Part shown: piece by piece, positions 35,074 through 43,302 of the stretch
How the letters are laid out: every line of letters begins with the position of its first letter
Numbering within the stretch: position 1 is the stretch's first letter
Assembly: GCA_033764075.1 (NCBI GenBank)
Contig: JANRJH010000013.1
Span: 124,001-188,000, forward strand
Source of the DNA: M3007 sp033764075
Lineage (GTDB): Bacteria; Bacteroidota; Bacteroidia; Chitinophagales; Saprospiraceae
DNA length: 64,000 bases
Direction: 5' to 3'
Program-made: the position numbers and the translations under genes
Notes under the pieces: model-generated
What the model saw: only the letters and a program-made list of their open reading frames with translations
What the model was told of the DNA's origin: nothing
The model's database searches: none

Positions 35074-35640
35074 ATGAGTCACGCTGCCGTTATTGCCTCC
35101 GCCCAAAAGAAAGAGGACCAACTTCATGAAACCGAAGCACGGTGGTTTGCCGTGCGCACCAAAGCCAAAAGCGAGAAGTACGTTCAGGTGCTCCTGCAAA
35201 AAAAACACATAGTTGCCTACGTACCGTTGCAGCGGCTGATGAAACGCTACAAGAAGTGCACTAAAATGCACGAAAAGCCGCTGATTAACAGCTACATTTT
35301 TGTCAAAATAATCAAGCCCGAATACCTCAGGGTAATCGAAACGGAAAACGTGGCCGGTTTCATCAAGTTCGACCGGGCCATGATCGCCATCCCGGAGAAC
35401 GAGATTGAACTGATGCGCCGCTTCACCCTGGAAACAGAACTGGAAATGGAAGCCATCCCCGGCATCATGCCTGATGTGGGCGACCAGGTGGAGATCAAAG
35501 CCGGCAACCTCATGGGCCTGAAGGGCCGGGTTATGGAGTTCAAGGGGAAACGCCGTTTGCTGGTAGAGCTGGAAACCGTTGGTTACAGTTTGTTGATCAC
35601 CATAGACGCCCACTTTTTGAACAAAGTGGGCCGGTTGTGA
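35074..35640 (+). CDS. UpxY/NusG-like transcription antiterminator
   Basis: A 188-residue protein. The NGN domain begins ARWFAVRTKAKSEKYVQVLLQKKHIVAYVPLQRLMKRYKK and includes KPLINSYIFVKI and FIKFDRAMIAIPENEIELM. A C-terminal KOW segment follows: PDVGDQVEIKAGNLMGLKGRVMEFKGKRRLLVELETVGYSL. This is the layout of specialised NusG paralogues (UpxY, LoaP, RfaH type), which in Bacteroidota relieve termination in capsule operons. Here no capsule operon follows directly; the next gene is the primary sigma factor with its own promoter. Upstream lie a Wzi-like barrel and a polysaccharide deacetylase-like gene. Confidence 0.85.
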   Translation: MSHAAVIASAQKKEDQLHETEARWFAVRTKAKSEKYVQVLLQKKHIVAYVPLQRLMKRYKKCTKMHEKPLINSYIFVKIIKPEYLRVIETENVAGFIKFDRAMIAIPENEIELMRRFTLETELEMEAIPGIMPDVGDQVEIKAGNLMGLKGRVMEFKGKRRLLVELETVGYSLLITIDAHFLNKVGRL

Positions 35641-35647
35641 TTTAACC

Positions 35648-35679
35648 TTGACAACGGCCGTCAAAAAGTCGTATCTTTG
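35648..35679 (+). promoter_or_regulatory. Promoter of the sigma factor gene (TTG - 21 bp - TATCTTTG)
   Basis: TTG at 35648-35650 and TATCTTTG at 35672-35679, separated by 21 bp, match the Bacteroidota consensus in both boxes and spacing. The ATG lies 36 bp after the -7 box. This is the best promoter match in the window. Confidence 0.75.
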
Positions 35680-35715
35680 CACCCGTTCCATACAACTACA
35701 ACACGGTATTTGCAC

Positions 35716-36585
35716 ATGAGGCAGTTAAAGATAACCAAGTCCATTACCAACCGCGAAAGCCAATCCCTTGAAAAGTATCTGCAGGAAATCGGTAAAGTAG
35801 ACCTCCTCACCCCGGAAGAAGAAGTTGAACTGGCGAAACGAATCAAACAGGGCGATCAGGTAGCCCTCGAAAAACTCACCAAAGCCAACCTTCGTTTCGT
35901 CGTTTCCGTTGCTAAACAATACCAGAACCAGGGCCTCAGCCTCTCCGACCTGATCAACGAGGGCAATCTGGGTCTCATCAAGGCCGCCCAGCGGTTCGAC
36001 GAAACGCGCGGCTTTAAATTCATCTCTTATGCGGTGTGGTGGATCCGACAGTCCATCCTTCAGGCGCTGGCCGAGCAAAGCCGCATCGTTCGCCTTCCCC
36101 TGAACAAGGTAGGCTCCCTGAACAAGATCAACAAAGCGTTCTCCGAACTCGAACAACAATACGAGCGCGAGCCCAGCGCCGAAGAATTGGCCGAGCTGCT
36201 CGAAATTTCGTCCGACGAGGTGGAAACCACCCTGGGCGTTGCCGCCCGGCACGTGTCGATGGACGCCCCGTTTGTTGAAGGCGAAGACAATTCACTGCTC
36301 GACGTGCTGGAGAACAACTCCATGCCCGGCACCGACACCCATCTGGAGTACGCCGACTCCCTGCGCCGTGAAATCGAGCGCTCCCTGAGCACCCTGAGCG
36401 ACCGCCAGGCCGATGTGATCAAGTTGTACTTCGGCATCGGAGAACCCCACCCCATGTCGCTGGAAGACATCGGCGACAAGTTTGGCCTGACCCGCGAGCG
36501 CGTCCGCCAGATCAAAGACAAGGCCATCAACAAGCTGCGCGCCACCAGCCGCAGCCGACTGCTGAAAAACTACCTGGGCGCCTGA
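35716..36585 (+). CDS. rpoD: RNA polymerase primary sigma factor, Bacteroidota type
   Basis: A 289-residue sigma-70 of the short group found in Bacteroidota, which lacks the long region 1.1 of proteobacterial RpoD. It starts MRQLKITKSITNRESQSLEKYLQEIGKVDLLTPEEEVELA (region 1.2), then NLRFVVSVAKQYQNQGLSLSDLINEGNLGLIKAAQRFDETRGFKFISYAVWWIRQSILQAL (regions 2.1-2.4), PLNKVGSLNKINKAF (region 3), and LSDRQADVIKLYFGIGEPHPMSLEDIGDKFGLTRERVRQIKDKAINKLR (region 4 with helix-turn-helix). It directs RNA polymerase to TTTG/TAnnTTTG promoters, which match the sites seen throughout the window, including its own. Confidence 0.96.
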   Translation: MRQLKITKSITNRESQSLEKYLQEIGKVDLLTPEEEVELAKRIKQGDQVALEKLTKANLRFVVSVAKQYQNQGLSLSDLINEGNLGLIKAAQRFDETRGFKFISYAVWWIRQSILQALAEQSRIVRLPLNKVGSLNKINKAFSELEQQYEREPSAEELAELLEISSDEVETTLGVAARHVSMDAPFVEGEDNSLLDVLENNSMPGTDTHLEYADSLRREIERSLSTLSDRQADVIKLYFGIGEPHPMSLEDIGDKFGLTRERVRQIKDKAINKLRATSRSRLLKNYLGA

Positions 36586-36622
36586 CCTTCCTGCCGGCGC
36601 CCGCTTCTGAAAACAATACATC

Positions 36623-38308
36623 GTGGCGAAATGGCCTGTTTGGTTCTGGATCGGCTGGACCCTGCTGAATTTGCTGCACGCGTCCCTGGCGGAGCTGGTG
36701 GACGACGAGGCCTACTATTGGGTCATTTCGCGGTACCTGGCCTGGGGCGCCTATGACCATCCGCCGATGACGGCTGCCTGGATTGCCGCCGGCTACGCCG
36801 TTTTCCCCTCCGAACTGGGCGTCCGCCTGCTGTTTGTCCTGGCCGGAACAGCTACCCTTTGGATTGCCTGGCGACTTTGCGCGGTTGAAAACCGACATTT
36901 CATGCTTTTTGCCGCTTTGGTTGCCTCCCTGCTGCTGGCCCATTTTGGCGGCGTACTGGCGGTGCCCGACGTTGCGCTTGGTTTTTTTACCGCGCTGTAC
37001 TGGCTTTTACTCCGCGCATTTTTAACCCGAAACCGGTGGTCCGATGCCGTGCTGCTGGGGGCTGTGATGGCGGGCATGGCGTACAGCAAATACCACGGTG
37101 GACTGGTCGTTATTTTCACCTTGCTGGCATACCCCTCGCTGTTGCGTTCGGCCAAAACCTGGTTGGCGGCAGCCGTAGCGCTCCTGCTCTTCACGCCGCA
37201 CTTGTGGTGGCAATTCCACCACGAATGGGTGACTTTCCGCTTCCACCTGATCGAACGCCAGGGCTCGGACCCCTTTCGCTGGAAGTATTTCGCCGAATTC
37301 ATCGGCGGACAAATGGGGCTGTACGGCCCTTTGATGGCCATTCCGTTGTGCTGGCTCGCCTTTCGGTACCGGCCGGCCGACACATTTGAGAAAGTGCTTT
37401 CCTGGAATGCCATCGGTTTTTTTCTCTTCTTTTTGCTGATGAGCTTCAAGGGGCATCCCGAACCCAATTGGACCAGCCCGGCACTGGTACCCCTGCTCGT
37501 GCTGGCCACTAAAAAACTGGCCGCGACCACCAAACCCACGCGATGGATTTACGCTTTGGCACTGCCGAGCCTCCTGCTTATCCTGTTTGGCCGGGCCACC
37601 ATGATGTTCGACTTTTTTCCACCCACCCTGCACATTACCCGGGAATTTCACGGAGCCAAAGCCTGGGCCCAGGCGCTGGCATCGCACACCGGGCGTCGAC
37701 CGGCCTTGTTCACCAACTCCTACCAGGATCCCTCCAAGTACTACTTTTATACCGGCGTACCGGCCACGCCGCACCACAACTACGGGCGAAACCGCAGAAG
37801 TCAGTTCGACTACATGCCCATCCTGGAAAATATGCGCGGAAAAGAAGTGGCCTACATGGTCTGCCGGCCTGGCGGTCCGGGGGGCTTCAGTTGTGACACG
37901 CTGGTTGCCGGAAACCAACAGACCGGCTTCCGGATCATCCGAAATTTTCAGCTGTATCCGAAGGTAACGGTAACGCCGGTCGGCTGGCCGGCACGCATAC
38001 CGGCGGACACACTGTTGCGCTTACCCGTGGCGGTGTACAATGGTCACCCGTTTGCGGTGCATTACCAGGCCTGCCCGGACTATCCGCCAACCTGGGGCAT
38101 TGGTTTCTCTTTCGACAAACGCTCCGGCAACCCCACTACGCATCAGGAGATTTCTCTTGATGTACACCCCCCCGGCGCCACCCTCGCCGATACGCTCGTG
38201 GTGCGCAGTCCGGCCACGCCGGGCCGGTACTTTATCGTCTTCGGGATCCGGTACGACGCCGAGCCACCCGGCAGAAACGGAGAACCGTTTCCGGTGGAGG
38301 TGTATTAG
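36623..38308 (+). CDS. Glycosyltransferase family 39 (ArnT/PMT-like) membrane protein
   Basis: A 561-residue protein with about nine to eleven membrane helices. The catalytic acidic loop is near the start (ELVDDEAYYWVISRYLAWGAYDHPPMTAAWIA), as in GT39 enzymes that use polyisoprenyl-phosphate sugars. After the last helices (~residue 320) come a soluble region (TNSYQDPSKYYFYTGVPATPH, RRSQFDYMP) and a beta-rich C-terminal domain (residues ~440-560), probably periplasmic. The acceptor is unknown; lipid A, other glycolipid or protein are possible. The start is GTG at 36623, close to the first helix. Its stop overlaps that of the ATE-like gene by 4 bp (TTAG). Confidence 0.88.
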   Translation: MAKWPVWFWIGWTLLNLLHASLAELVDDEAYYWVISRYLAWGAYDHPPMTAAWIAAGYAVFPSELGVRLLFVLAGTATLWIAWRLCAVENRHFMLFAALVASLLLAHFGGVLAVPDVALGFFTALYWLLLRAFLTRNRWSDAVLLGAVMAGMAYSKYHGGLVVIFTLLAYPSLLRSAKTWLAAAVALLLFTPHLWWQFHHEWVTFRFHLIERQGSDPFRWKYFAEFIGGQMGLYGPLMAIPLCWLAFRYRPADTFEKVLSWNAIGFFLFFLLMSFKGHPEPNWTSPALVPLLVLATKKLAATTKPTRWIYALALPSLLLILFGRATMMFDFFPPTLHITREFHGAKAWAQALASHTGRRPALFTNSYQDPSKYYFYTGVPATPHHNYGRNRRSQFDYMPILENMRGKEVAYMVCRPGGPGGFSCDTLVAGNQQTGFRIIRNFQLYPKVTVTPVGWPARIPADTLLRLPVAVYNGHPFAVHYQACPDYPPTWGIGFSFDKRSGNPTTHQEISLDVHPPGATLADTLVVRSPATPGRYFIVFGIRYDAEPPGRNGEPFPVEVY

Positions 38309-39021
38309 CGGTTGATTGGCGGCGTAAGCCGGTCAAGGGGGTACCAGTTGCCCCACCAGTCGTAGTACTCCAGGTTGTTAAAAAAGAGCTTGTAATCAAA
38401 CTCGCTCGGGATGTCGTACACAAATCCCGGATAATAATAGCGAAGGCCAAAATTTTTGGCCGCCTCGATCTCGCGCAACATGGTGTAGGTGCCCAGGCTG
38501 CGGGTGGTTTCAGACGGATCGAAAATACCGTAATTGCCCGACATGCTGCGTTTGCCCAGGTGGAAGAAGCTGGACGCGACCATTCGATCCTGCAGGAAAA
38601 CGTCGAATTGCATGCCGTGGCTGGGCATGATGCTGCTCCAGGGACTGAAAAAGCCGTAAATCGTGGATGGTTTGTTGTGGCTGAAACGTTCGGCGTGCAG
38701 TTCGAACAAGTGTTCATGGCGTTCTGTGATGCGAATGCTGCGGCGATAAACCGTCAGATCCAGATTCCGGCGCAGGGTACGGCGCTGACTTTTGGAGAAT
38801 GTAAAACCATCGAGGCGGATGCGGAGCATAATGACGCGACAAGCCTCTCCGCGCCACTCCCAATGGTTGCGCCTGAACATCAGATCGGCCCAGTAGCACC
38901 ACCCGTCTTCGCAAAAATGGTCAAAAACCAGCGGGGAAAACGGCTGCATAGGCACATACTCCTCCACAACGTGCGGGTTGAAGGCCAAATCCCTGAAACG
39001 GTTAACCGTTTGTATATGCAT
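38305..39021 (-). CDS. Arginyl/leucyl-tRNA--protein transferase-like protein (ATE family)
   Basis: A 238-residue protein resembling aminoacyl-tRNA--protein transferases (Ate/Bpt). The early part has DGWCYWADLMFRRN and RLDGFTFSKSQRRTLRRNLDL, like the N-domain region of the family though with a reduced cysteine set. The GNAT-like part has QFDVFLQDRMVASSFFHLGKRSMSGNYGIFDPSE, LGTYTMLREIEAAKNFGLRYYYPGFVYD and a C-terminal FNNLEYYDWWGNWYPL. Typical members attach Leu or Arg to N-terminal residues in the N-degron pathway. Because the zinc/iron-binding cysteines are sparse, activity is uncertain. It is convergent with the GT39 gene. Confidence 0.7.
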   Translation of the reverse strand: MHIQTVNRFRDLAFNPHVVEEYVPMQPFSPLVFDHFCEDGWCYWADLMFRRNHWEWRGEACRVIMLRIRLDGFTFSKSQRRTLRRNLDLTVYRRSIRITERHEHLFELHAERFSHNKPSTIYGFFSPWSSIMPSHGMQFDVFLQDRMVASSFFHLGKRSMSGNYGIFDPSETTRSLGTYTMLREIEAAKNFGLRYYYPGFVYDIPSEFDYKLFFNNLEYYDWWGNWYPLDRLTPPINR

Positions 39022-39084
39022 ATTAACAACCGGGCGGTTTGCGAAGTATTGCGATATCGGGTGGCAAAATTAGTATATCCAGAC

Positions 39085-39092
39085 TATTTTTG
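39085..39092 (+). promoter_or_regulatory. Putative -7 box TATTTTTG
   Basis: An exact TAnnTTTG match about 46 bp before the TTG start of the threonine aldolase gene. A 14-codon open frame from ATG 39098 ends with TGA overlapping that TTG. Confidence 0.45.
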
Positions 39093-39138
39093 CCGCTATG
39101 TACACGACATTTTCCCATCTTGTTACTTTTCGACCGGC

Positions 39139-40170
39139 TTGATCAACCTCATCTCCGATACCACAACCCGGCCAACCCCCGGCATGCTCAGGGCCATGAT
39201 GGCCGCCGAAGTCGGCGACGATGTGTTTCGCGAAGACCCCTCCGTCAACCAGTTGGAGGCCTATTGCGCCGACCTGTTCGGGCACGAAGCTGCGTTGTTT
39301 TGCCCCTCGGGCACCATGACCAACCAGATCGCCCTGAAGGTGCACACCCGCCCGCTCGACGAAGTAATCTGCGACGAGATGAGCCACATCTATCAGTATG
39401 AGGTGGCGGGTTACGCGTTTAACAGCGGCATTGGTGTCAACCTCATCCGCACACCAAACGGCATTCTGAACGCCGAACAAGTGGAGGCCGCCATCCGGCC
39501 CCGGCACGACTGGCTGCCCAAAAGCACCCTGGTGGTGCTCGAAAATACCTGCAACCGCGGCGGCGGCAGCGTTTACCACCTGGAAACCATGCGCGCCATT
39601 CAGCAAGTGTGCAAAAAACACGGACTGGCGTTGCACCTCGACGGCGCCCGGCTGTTCAACGCCCTGGCAGAGACCGGGGATTCCATACGCGACACAGGCG
39701 CGGTTTTCGACTCCGTCAGCCTGTGCCTGTCGAAAGGACTTGGCGCGCCCGTAGGATCGGTGCTTACCGGCCCGAAGGACTTCATTGCCGAGGCGCGGCG
39801 CGTGCGCAAGGTCATGGGCGGCGGCATGCGGCAAGCGGGGTACCTGGCGGCTGCCGGGTTGTACGCCCTGCAACACCACGTGCAACGGCTGCCCGAAGAC
39901 CACGCCCACGCCCGCATGCTGGCCGGCGCTCTGCAGGAATTGCCTTATGTGACCGATATCCGGCCTGTGGAAAGCAATATTGTTATTTTTGATCTGGTGC
40001 CGCCGATGCCGCCGGCGTCTTTCATCGCATTTTTAAACAAAAACGGCATCAAAGTGTCCGGTTTTGGGCCAAATACCATTCGGATGGTGACGCACCTGGA
40101 TGTCAGCCGGGAAATGATTGATCGGGTGATCGCTGTTTTGACCAGTTGGCGCGGCGAACAGCATAAATAA
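39139..40170 (+). CDS. ltaE: Low-specificity L-threonine aldolase
   Basis: A 343-residue PLP enzyme of fold type I that cleaves threonine to glycine and acetaldehyde. Family marks are INLISDTTTRPTPGMLRAM at the start, VGDDVFREDPSVNQLEA, ALFCPSGTMTNQIALKVH, CDEMSHIYQYEVAG, LENTCNRGGGSVYHLE, LHLDGARLFNA, and the PLP lysine in DSVSLCLSKGLGAPVGSVL, with RKVMGGGMRQAG after it. The frame is open far upstream, but the family begins at INLISD, so TTG at 39139 is the best start. Its last 68 bp run antisense to the end of the GNAT gene. Confidence 0.92.
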   Translation: MINLISDTTTRPTPGMLRAMMAAEVGDDVFREDPSVNQLEAYCADLFGHEAALFCPSGTMTNQIALKVHTRPLDEVICDEMSHIYQYEVAGYAFNSGIGVNLIRTPNGILNAEQVEAAIRPRHDWLPKSTLVVLENTCNRGGGSVYHLETMRAIQQVCKKHGLALHLDGARLFNALAETGDSIRDTGAVFDSVSLCLSKGLGAPVGSVLTGPKDFIAEARRVRKVMGGGMRQAGYLAAAGLYALQHHVQRLPEDHAHARMLAGALQELPYVTDIRPVESNIVIFDLVPPMPPASFIAFLNKNGIKVSGFGPNTIRMVTHLDVSREMIDRVIAVLTSWRGEQHK

Positions 40171-40645
40171 GTTCGTCCTCAAAAACCCCGTTTTTGAACA
40201 GGATCTCGTCCATGCGCGCCTCCAGTATGAACCCGGTTTTTTCCAATACGCGCTGGGAGGCCAGATTAGATCCGAACGGTCGTGCGAATATCCGTTCAAT
40301 ATCCAGGTTTTCAAATCCGAAATCGATCATTTGCGCAATGGCCCGGGTGATGATGCCGTTCCCCCAGAACGGTTCGGCCAGCCAGTAGCCCAATTCTGCA
40401 TTTTTGCGGTAGATGTCGGTTTGTGGATGCAGTCCGATGCCGCCGGACGCCGCCCCGTGGATGTCAATGGTGAAAACCGTGACGGGATCGGCCTGCAGGG
40501 TCATTTCAATGAATCGCCGGCCGTCCTCCGCCGTGTAGGGATGCGGAAAGCGGTCGGTCAGGTTTTTGGCGATGTGGTAATTGTTGGCGTAGCGCACCAA
40601 ACTGTCTACATCGTTCAGGGTGAAAGGGCGGAGATGGAAGTGCAT
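40103..40645 (-). CDS. GNAT-family N-acetyltransferase (RimJ/RimL type)
   Basis: A 180-residue GNAT enzyme: LRPFTLNDVDSLVRYANN at the N-terminus, FTIDIHGAASGGIGLHPQTDIYRKNAELGYWLAEPFWGNGIITRAI (strand 4 and acetyl-CoA loop; the glycines are W-G-N-G-I-I) and GSNLASQRVLEKTGFILEARM. It resembles RimJ/RimL-like enzymes that acetylate protein N-termini or small amines; the substrate is not known. ATG at 40645 is used because it starts MHFHLRPFTL; upstream ATGs add unlike sequence. The 3' end is antisense to threonine aldolase over 68 bp. Confidence 0.88.
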   Translation of the reverse strand: MHFHLRPFTLNDVDSLVRYANNYHIAKNLTDRFPHPYTAEDGRRFIEMTLQADPVTVFTIDIHGAASGGIGLHPQTDIYRKNAELGYWLAEPFWGNGIITRAIAQMIDFGFENLDIERIFARPFGSNLASQRVLEKTGFILEARMDEILFKNGVFEDELIYAVRRANWSKQRSPDQSFPG

Positions 40646-40747
40646 GTGTTGGTGGGTAGCATTGGTGTGGCTGATGGCCATCATACGATGGAAGGGGGGG
40701 CAAGCAGCGTTATCAACTTTTCGCAAAAGTCAAAACGCAAGCAGATC

Positions 40748-41944
40748 TCAATCGCGGCGCAGTGCCTGCTCCACATCCCGGATCACATCCTCCACATTCT
40801 CCAAACCCACAGAAATGCGCACGAGCCCCGGTGTGATGCCTACGGCGGCTTTTTCCTCGACAGACAGCTTGGAATGGGTGGTGGATGCCGGATGGGAGGC
40901 GATGCTGCGACTGTCGCCGAGGTTATTGGTCAAAGAGAGCAGCTTGAGGTGATTCAGGAAGCGGCTGCCCGTTTCTATGCCACCTTTCAGTTCAAATGTA
41001 ATGATGCCGCCGCCGTTTGCCATTTGTTTTTTCGCCACCGCATGCTGAGGATGACTTTCAAGGAAAGGGTATTTAACCCATTCAACATACGGATTGCCCT
41101 GCAGCGCGCGTGCGAGCGCCAGGGCGTTTTGGGCGTGCCTTTCCATACGCAGGCTAAGCGTTTCCAGGCTCTTGCTGAGCACCCAGGCGTTGAAGGGGCT
41201 CATGGCGGGTCCGGCGTTGCGGGTAAATAGATACAAGGGGTAAATCAGTTCTTCCCGGCCGACAACCACACCGCCGAGTACACGGCCCTGCCCATCCATG
41301 AACTTGGTTGCGGAATGCACGACCAGATCCGCACCAAAGCGAATGGGTTGTTGCACCGCCGGCGTGGCAAAGCAGTTGTCTACTACGTACAGGATATTAT
41401 GCCTTCGGCAGATATCCCCGAGCAGTTCCAGATCGATGATGTCCAGTCCAGGGTTTGACGGGCTTTCCACATACAGCATTTTGGTGTTGGGCTGCACCAG
41501 CGTTTCGATGGTTTCGGGCTGGTTCATGTCGAAGTACGTTTGTGTAATGCCCCATTTGGGCAAGTACCTGGTCAGCAAGGTGTGGGTGGAGCCGAACACA
41601 GCCGAAGCCGACAGGATGTGGTCGCCCTGTTGGAGGAAGGTCATGAAGGTGGAAAACACAGCCGCCATGCCCGAGGCGGTGGCGATGCCGTCTTCGGCGC
41701 CTTCAAGGTCGGCCACTTTGGCGATGAACTCGTCCACCGTAGGGTTGGAAAAGCGGGAGTAGATGTTGACGTCTAGGCTATCATCGGCAAATGCAGCAGC
41801 CATTTCCTCCGCCGAGTCGTACACAAAACTGGAAGTGAGGAACAGCGAGGTGCTGTGCTCGCGCTCACGGCTGCGGCGTCGCTGCAGGCGAATGGCACGG
41901 GTTTCGGGCCCGTATTGGTCGGGGGGAAAGCGGTTGTCGGACAT
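40748..41944 (-). CDS. metZ: O-succinylhomoserine sulfhydrylase (trans-sulfuration PLP enzyme)
   Basis: A 398-residue enzyme of the Cys/Met PLP family. Marks are TRAIRLQRRRSREREHSTSLFLTSSFVYDSAEEMAAAF, YSRFSNPTVDEF, ASGMAAVFSTFM, YVESPSNPGLDIIDL, VVDNCFATPAVQQP and the PLP lysine in VVHSATKFMDGQGRVLGG, then LGDSRSIASHPASTTH. MetZ uses sulfide and O-succinyl- or O-acetylhomoserine to make homocysteine. The early YDSAEEM and HSATKFMDGQGR forms favour MetZ over cystathionine gamma-lyase. It lies just downstream of the cysDN operon on the same strand but with its own possible promoter, fitting use of sulfide from sulfate assimilation. Confidence 0.9.
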   Translation of the reverse strand: MSDNRFPPDQYGPETRAIRLQRRRSREREHSTSLFLTSSFVYDSAEEMAAAFADDSLDVNIYSRFSNPTVDEFIAKVADLEGAEDGIATASGMAAVFSTFMTFLQQGDHILSASAVFGSTHTLLTRYLPKWGITQTYFDMNQPETIETLVQPNTKMLYVESPSNPGLDIIDLELLGDICRRHNILYVVDNCFATPAVQQPIRFGADLVVHSATKFMDGQGRVLGGVVVGREELIYPLYLFTRNAGPAMSPFNAWVLSKSLETLSLRMERHAQNALALARALQGNPYVEWVKYPFLESHPQHAVAKKQMANGGGIITFELKGGIETGSRFLNHLKLLSLTNNLGDSRSIASHPASTTHSKLSVEEKAAVGITPGLVRISVGLENVEDVIRDVEQALRRD

Positions 41945-41967
41945 AAACGTCTGGGAAAGGTGAGGCG

Positions 41968-41975
41968 CAAAAATA
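41968..41975 (-). promoter_or_regulatory. Putative -7 box TATTTTTG of metZ
   Basis: An exact TAnnTTTG match on the minus strand, about 24 bp upstream of the metZ ATG, inside the ~100-bp gap after cysN. Confidence 0.5.
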
Positions 41976-42045
41976 TTGAATAATGCCTGAGTCGGCTATT
42001 GGGGCGGCCCACCTGGCAGTCATTTTGTACTGACGCGCACCAACT

Positions 42046-43290
42046 TCACCGAACAAACCCCACCGCCACCGTAGCGTTGCTCTGCTCGTCGATCAGAATA
42101 AAGGCGCCGTTTGCCCTGCTCTCATCATATGGTTGCACATAAATACACTCGGCAAGTTGTATGTCTACATTGCCGATGTCGTTCAGCTTGAACGACCCGG
42201 GCTGTTCGGTCGGCCCAAACGTGCCCGTATCGACCAGTGTCAGCAATTGTTGTACTCTGGCCTGCAAGAGCTGGCTGCCGTATTGGAGCCAAAGTTTTTT
42301 TCCGGGAATAAGGGGTTGGTTGTCCATCCAGCAGATGGTCGCTTCGAGGCGCTTCAACGGCTTTAAACGGTGCGACAAACCGGCGATCAACTGCCCCCGC
42401 GAAACGGAAAATTCGCCATCCAGCAACACACTGCAGTTTTCGCCAGCATGAACCGCTTCCACGGTTTGGCCGTACTGCTCCAACTGTTTGATGGTGGCGG
42501 AATACCCCTCCGGCAGGATGTACACCTCGTCGCCACTGCGCAAAACACCGCTGCGCAACTTGCCCAAGTACGCCCTGTAGTCGTGCCATTCACTGGTGCG
42601 TGGGCGGAGTACGTATTGTACCTGAAAGACCGGTTCATCTTCCCGAGCAGCCGACAGGGACACCTTCTGCAGCAATTGCAACAGCGGCAGCCCAGCGTAC
42701 CAACCGGTAAGGGGCGATTTCTCTGCTATGTTTACGCCATGCAGCGCAGACACTGGAATGGATGCTACGCTTACGTCTGTCGGATTCAGCCCGCGAACCA
42801 TTTCGGCAAATGCCTCGGTGATGTCGTTGAAGCGCGTTTCTTCGTAATCCACCAGATCCATTTTGTTTACACACAGCACGATATGTTTGATTCCCAGTAA
42901 TAAGGACAGATAAAGGTGACGGCGGGTTTGGGGGGTAATGCCCTTGCGTGCATCTGCCAGAATGAGGCTGAGCTCAGCCGTTGAAGCGCCGGTAATCATG
43001 TTGCGGGTGTACTCCAGGTGGCCCGGGGAGTCGGCTATCACAAATCGCCTTGAAGGCGTATTCAGGAAGATGTGCGACACATCGATGGTGATGCCCTGCT
43101 CCCGCTCGGTCAGCAAACCGTCGGTGACGAGGGAAAAGTCGATGTAGTCAAACCCGCTTTTCCGGCTTTTTTGTTCAATCTGCCGGAGTTGGTCCTCTTT
43201 TATGGCGCCGGTTTCATACAACAAGCGGCCGATGAGTGTGCTTTTGCCATCGTCCACACTTCCGGCAGTGGCAATTTTGAGTAGATCCAT
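42046..43290 (-). CDS. cysN: Sulfate adenylyltransferase subunit 1 (GTPase)
   Basis: A 414-residue regulatory GTPase of ATP sulfurylase. G motifs: P-loop AGSVDDGKSTLIGRLL, TIDVSHIF (G2), DSPGHLEY (G3) and CVNKMDLVDY (G4). The SRKSGFDYIDFSLVTDGLLTEREQGIT segment is typical of CysN. EF-Tu-like domains 2 and 3 follow. GTP hydrolysis drives sulfate activation to APS by CysD. There is no C-terminal APS kinase domain (CysC), consistent with an APS-reducing pathway. It lies 12 bp after cysD in the minus-strand operon. Confidence 0.95.
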   Translation of the reverse strand: MDLLKIATAGSVDDGKSTLIGRLLYETGAIKEDQLRQIEQKSRKSGFDYIDFSLVTDGLLTEREQGITIDVSHIFLNTPSRRFVIADSPGHLEYTRNMITGASTAELSLILADARKGITPQTRRHLYLSLLLGIKHIVLCVNKMDLVDYEETRFNDITEAFAEMVRGLNPTDVSVASIPVSALHGVNIAEKSPLTGWYAGLPLLQLLQKVSLSAAREDEPVFQVQYVLRPRTSEWHDYRAYLGKLRSGVLRSGDEVYILPEGYSATIKQLEQYGQTVEAVHAGENCSVLLDGEFSVSRGQLIAGLSHRLKPLKRLEATICWMDNQPLIPGKKLWLQYGSQLLQARVQQLLTLVDTGTFGPTEQPGSFKLNDIGNVDIQLAECIYVQPYDESRANGAFILIDEQSNATVAVGFVR

Positions 43291-43302
43291 ACAAGAGGGA
43301 TT

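Noticed and set aside
41945..42045. SAM riboswitch ahead of metZ
   Set aside because: The ~100-bp gap shows no SAM-I or SAM-II like pairing; a -7 box lies just before the start codon, leaving no room for a leader.
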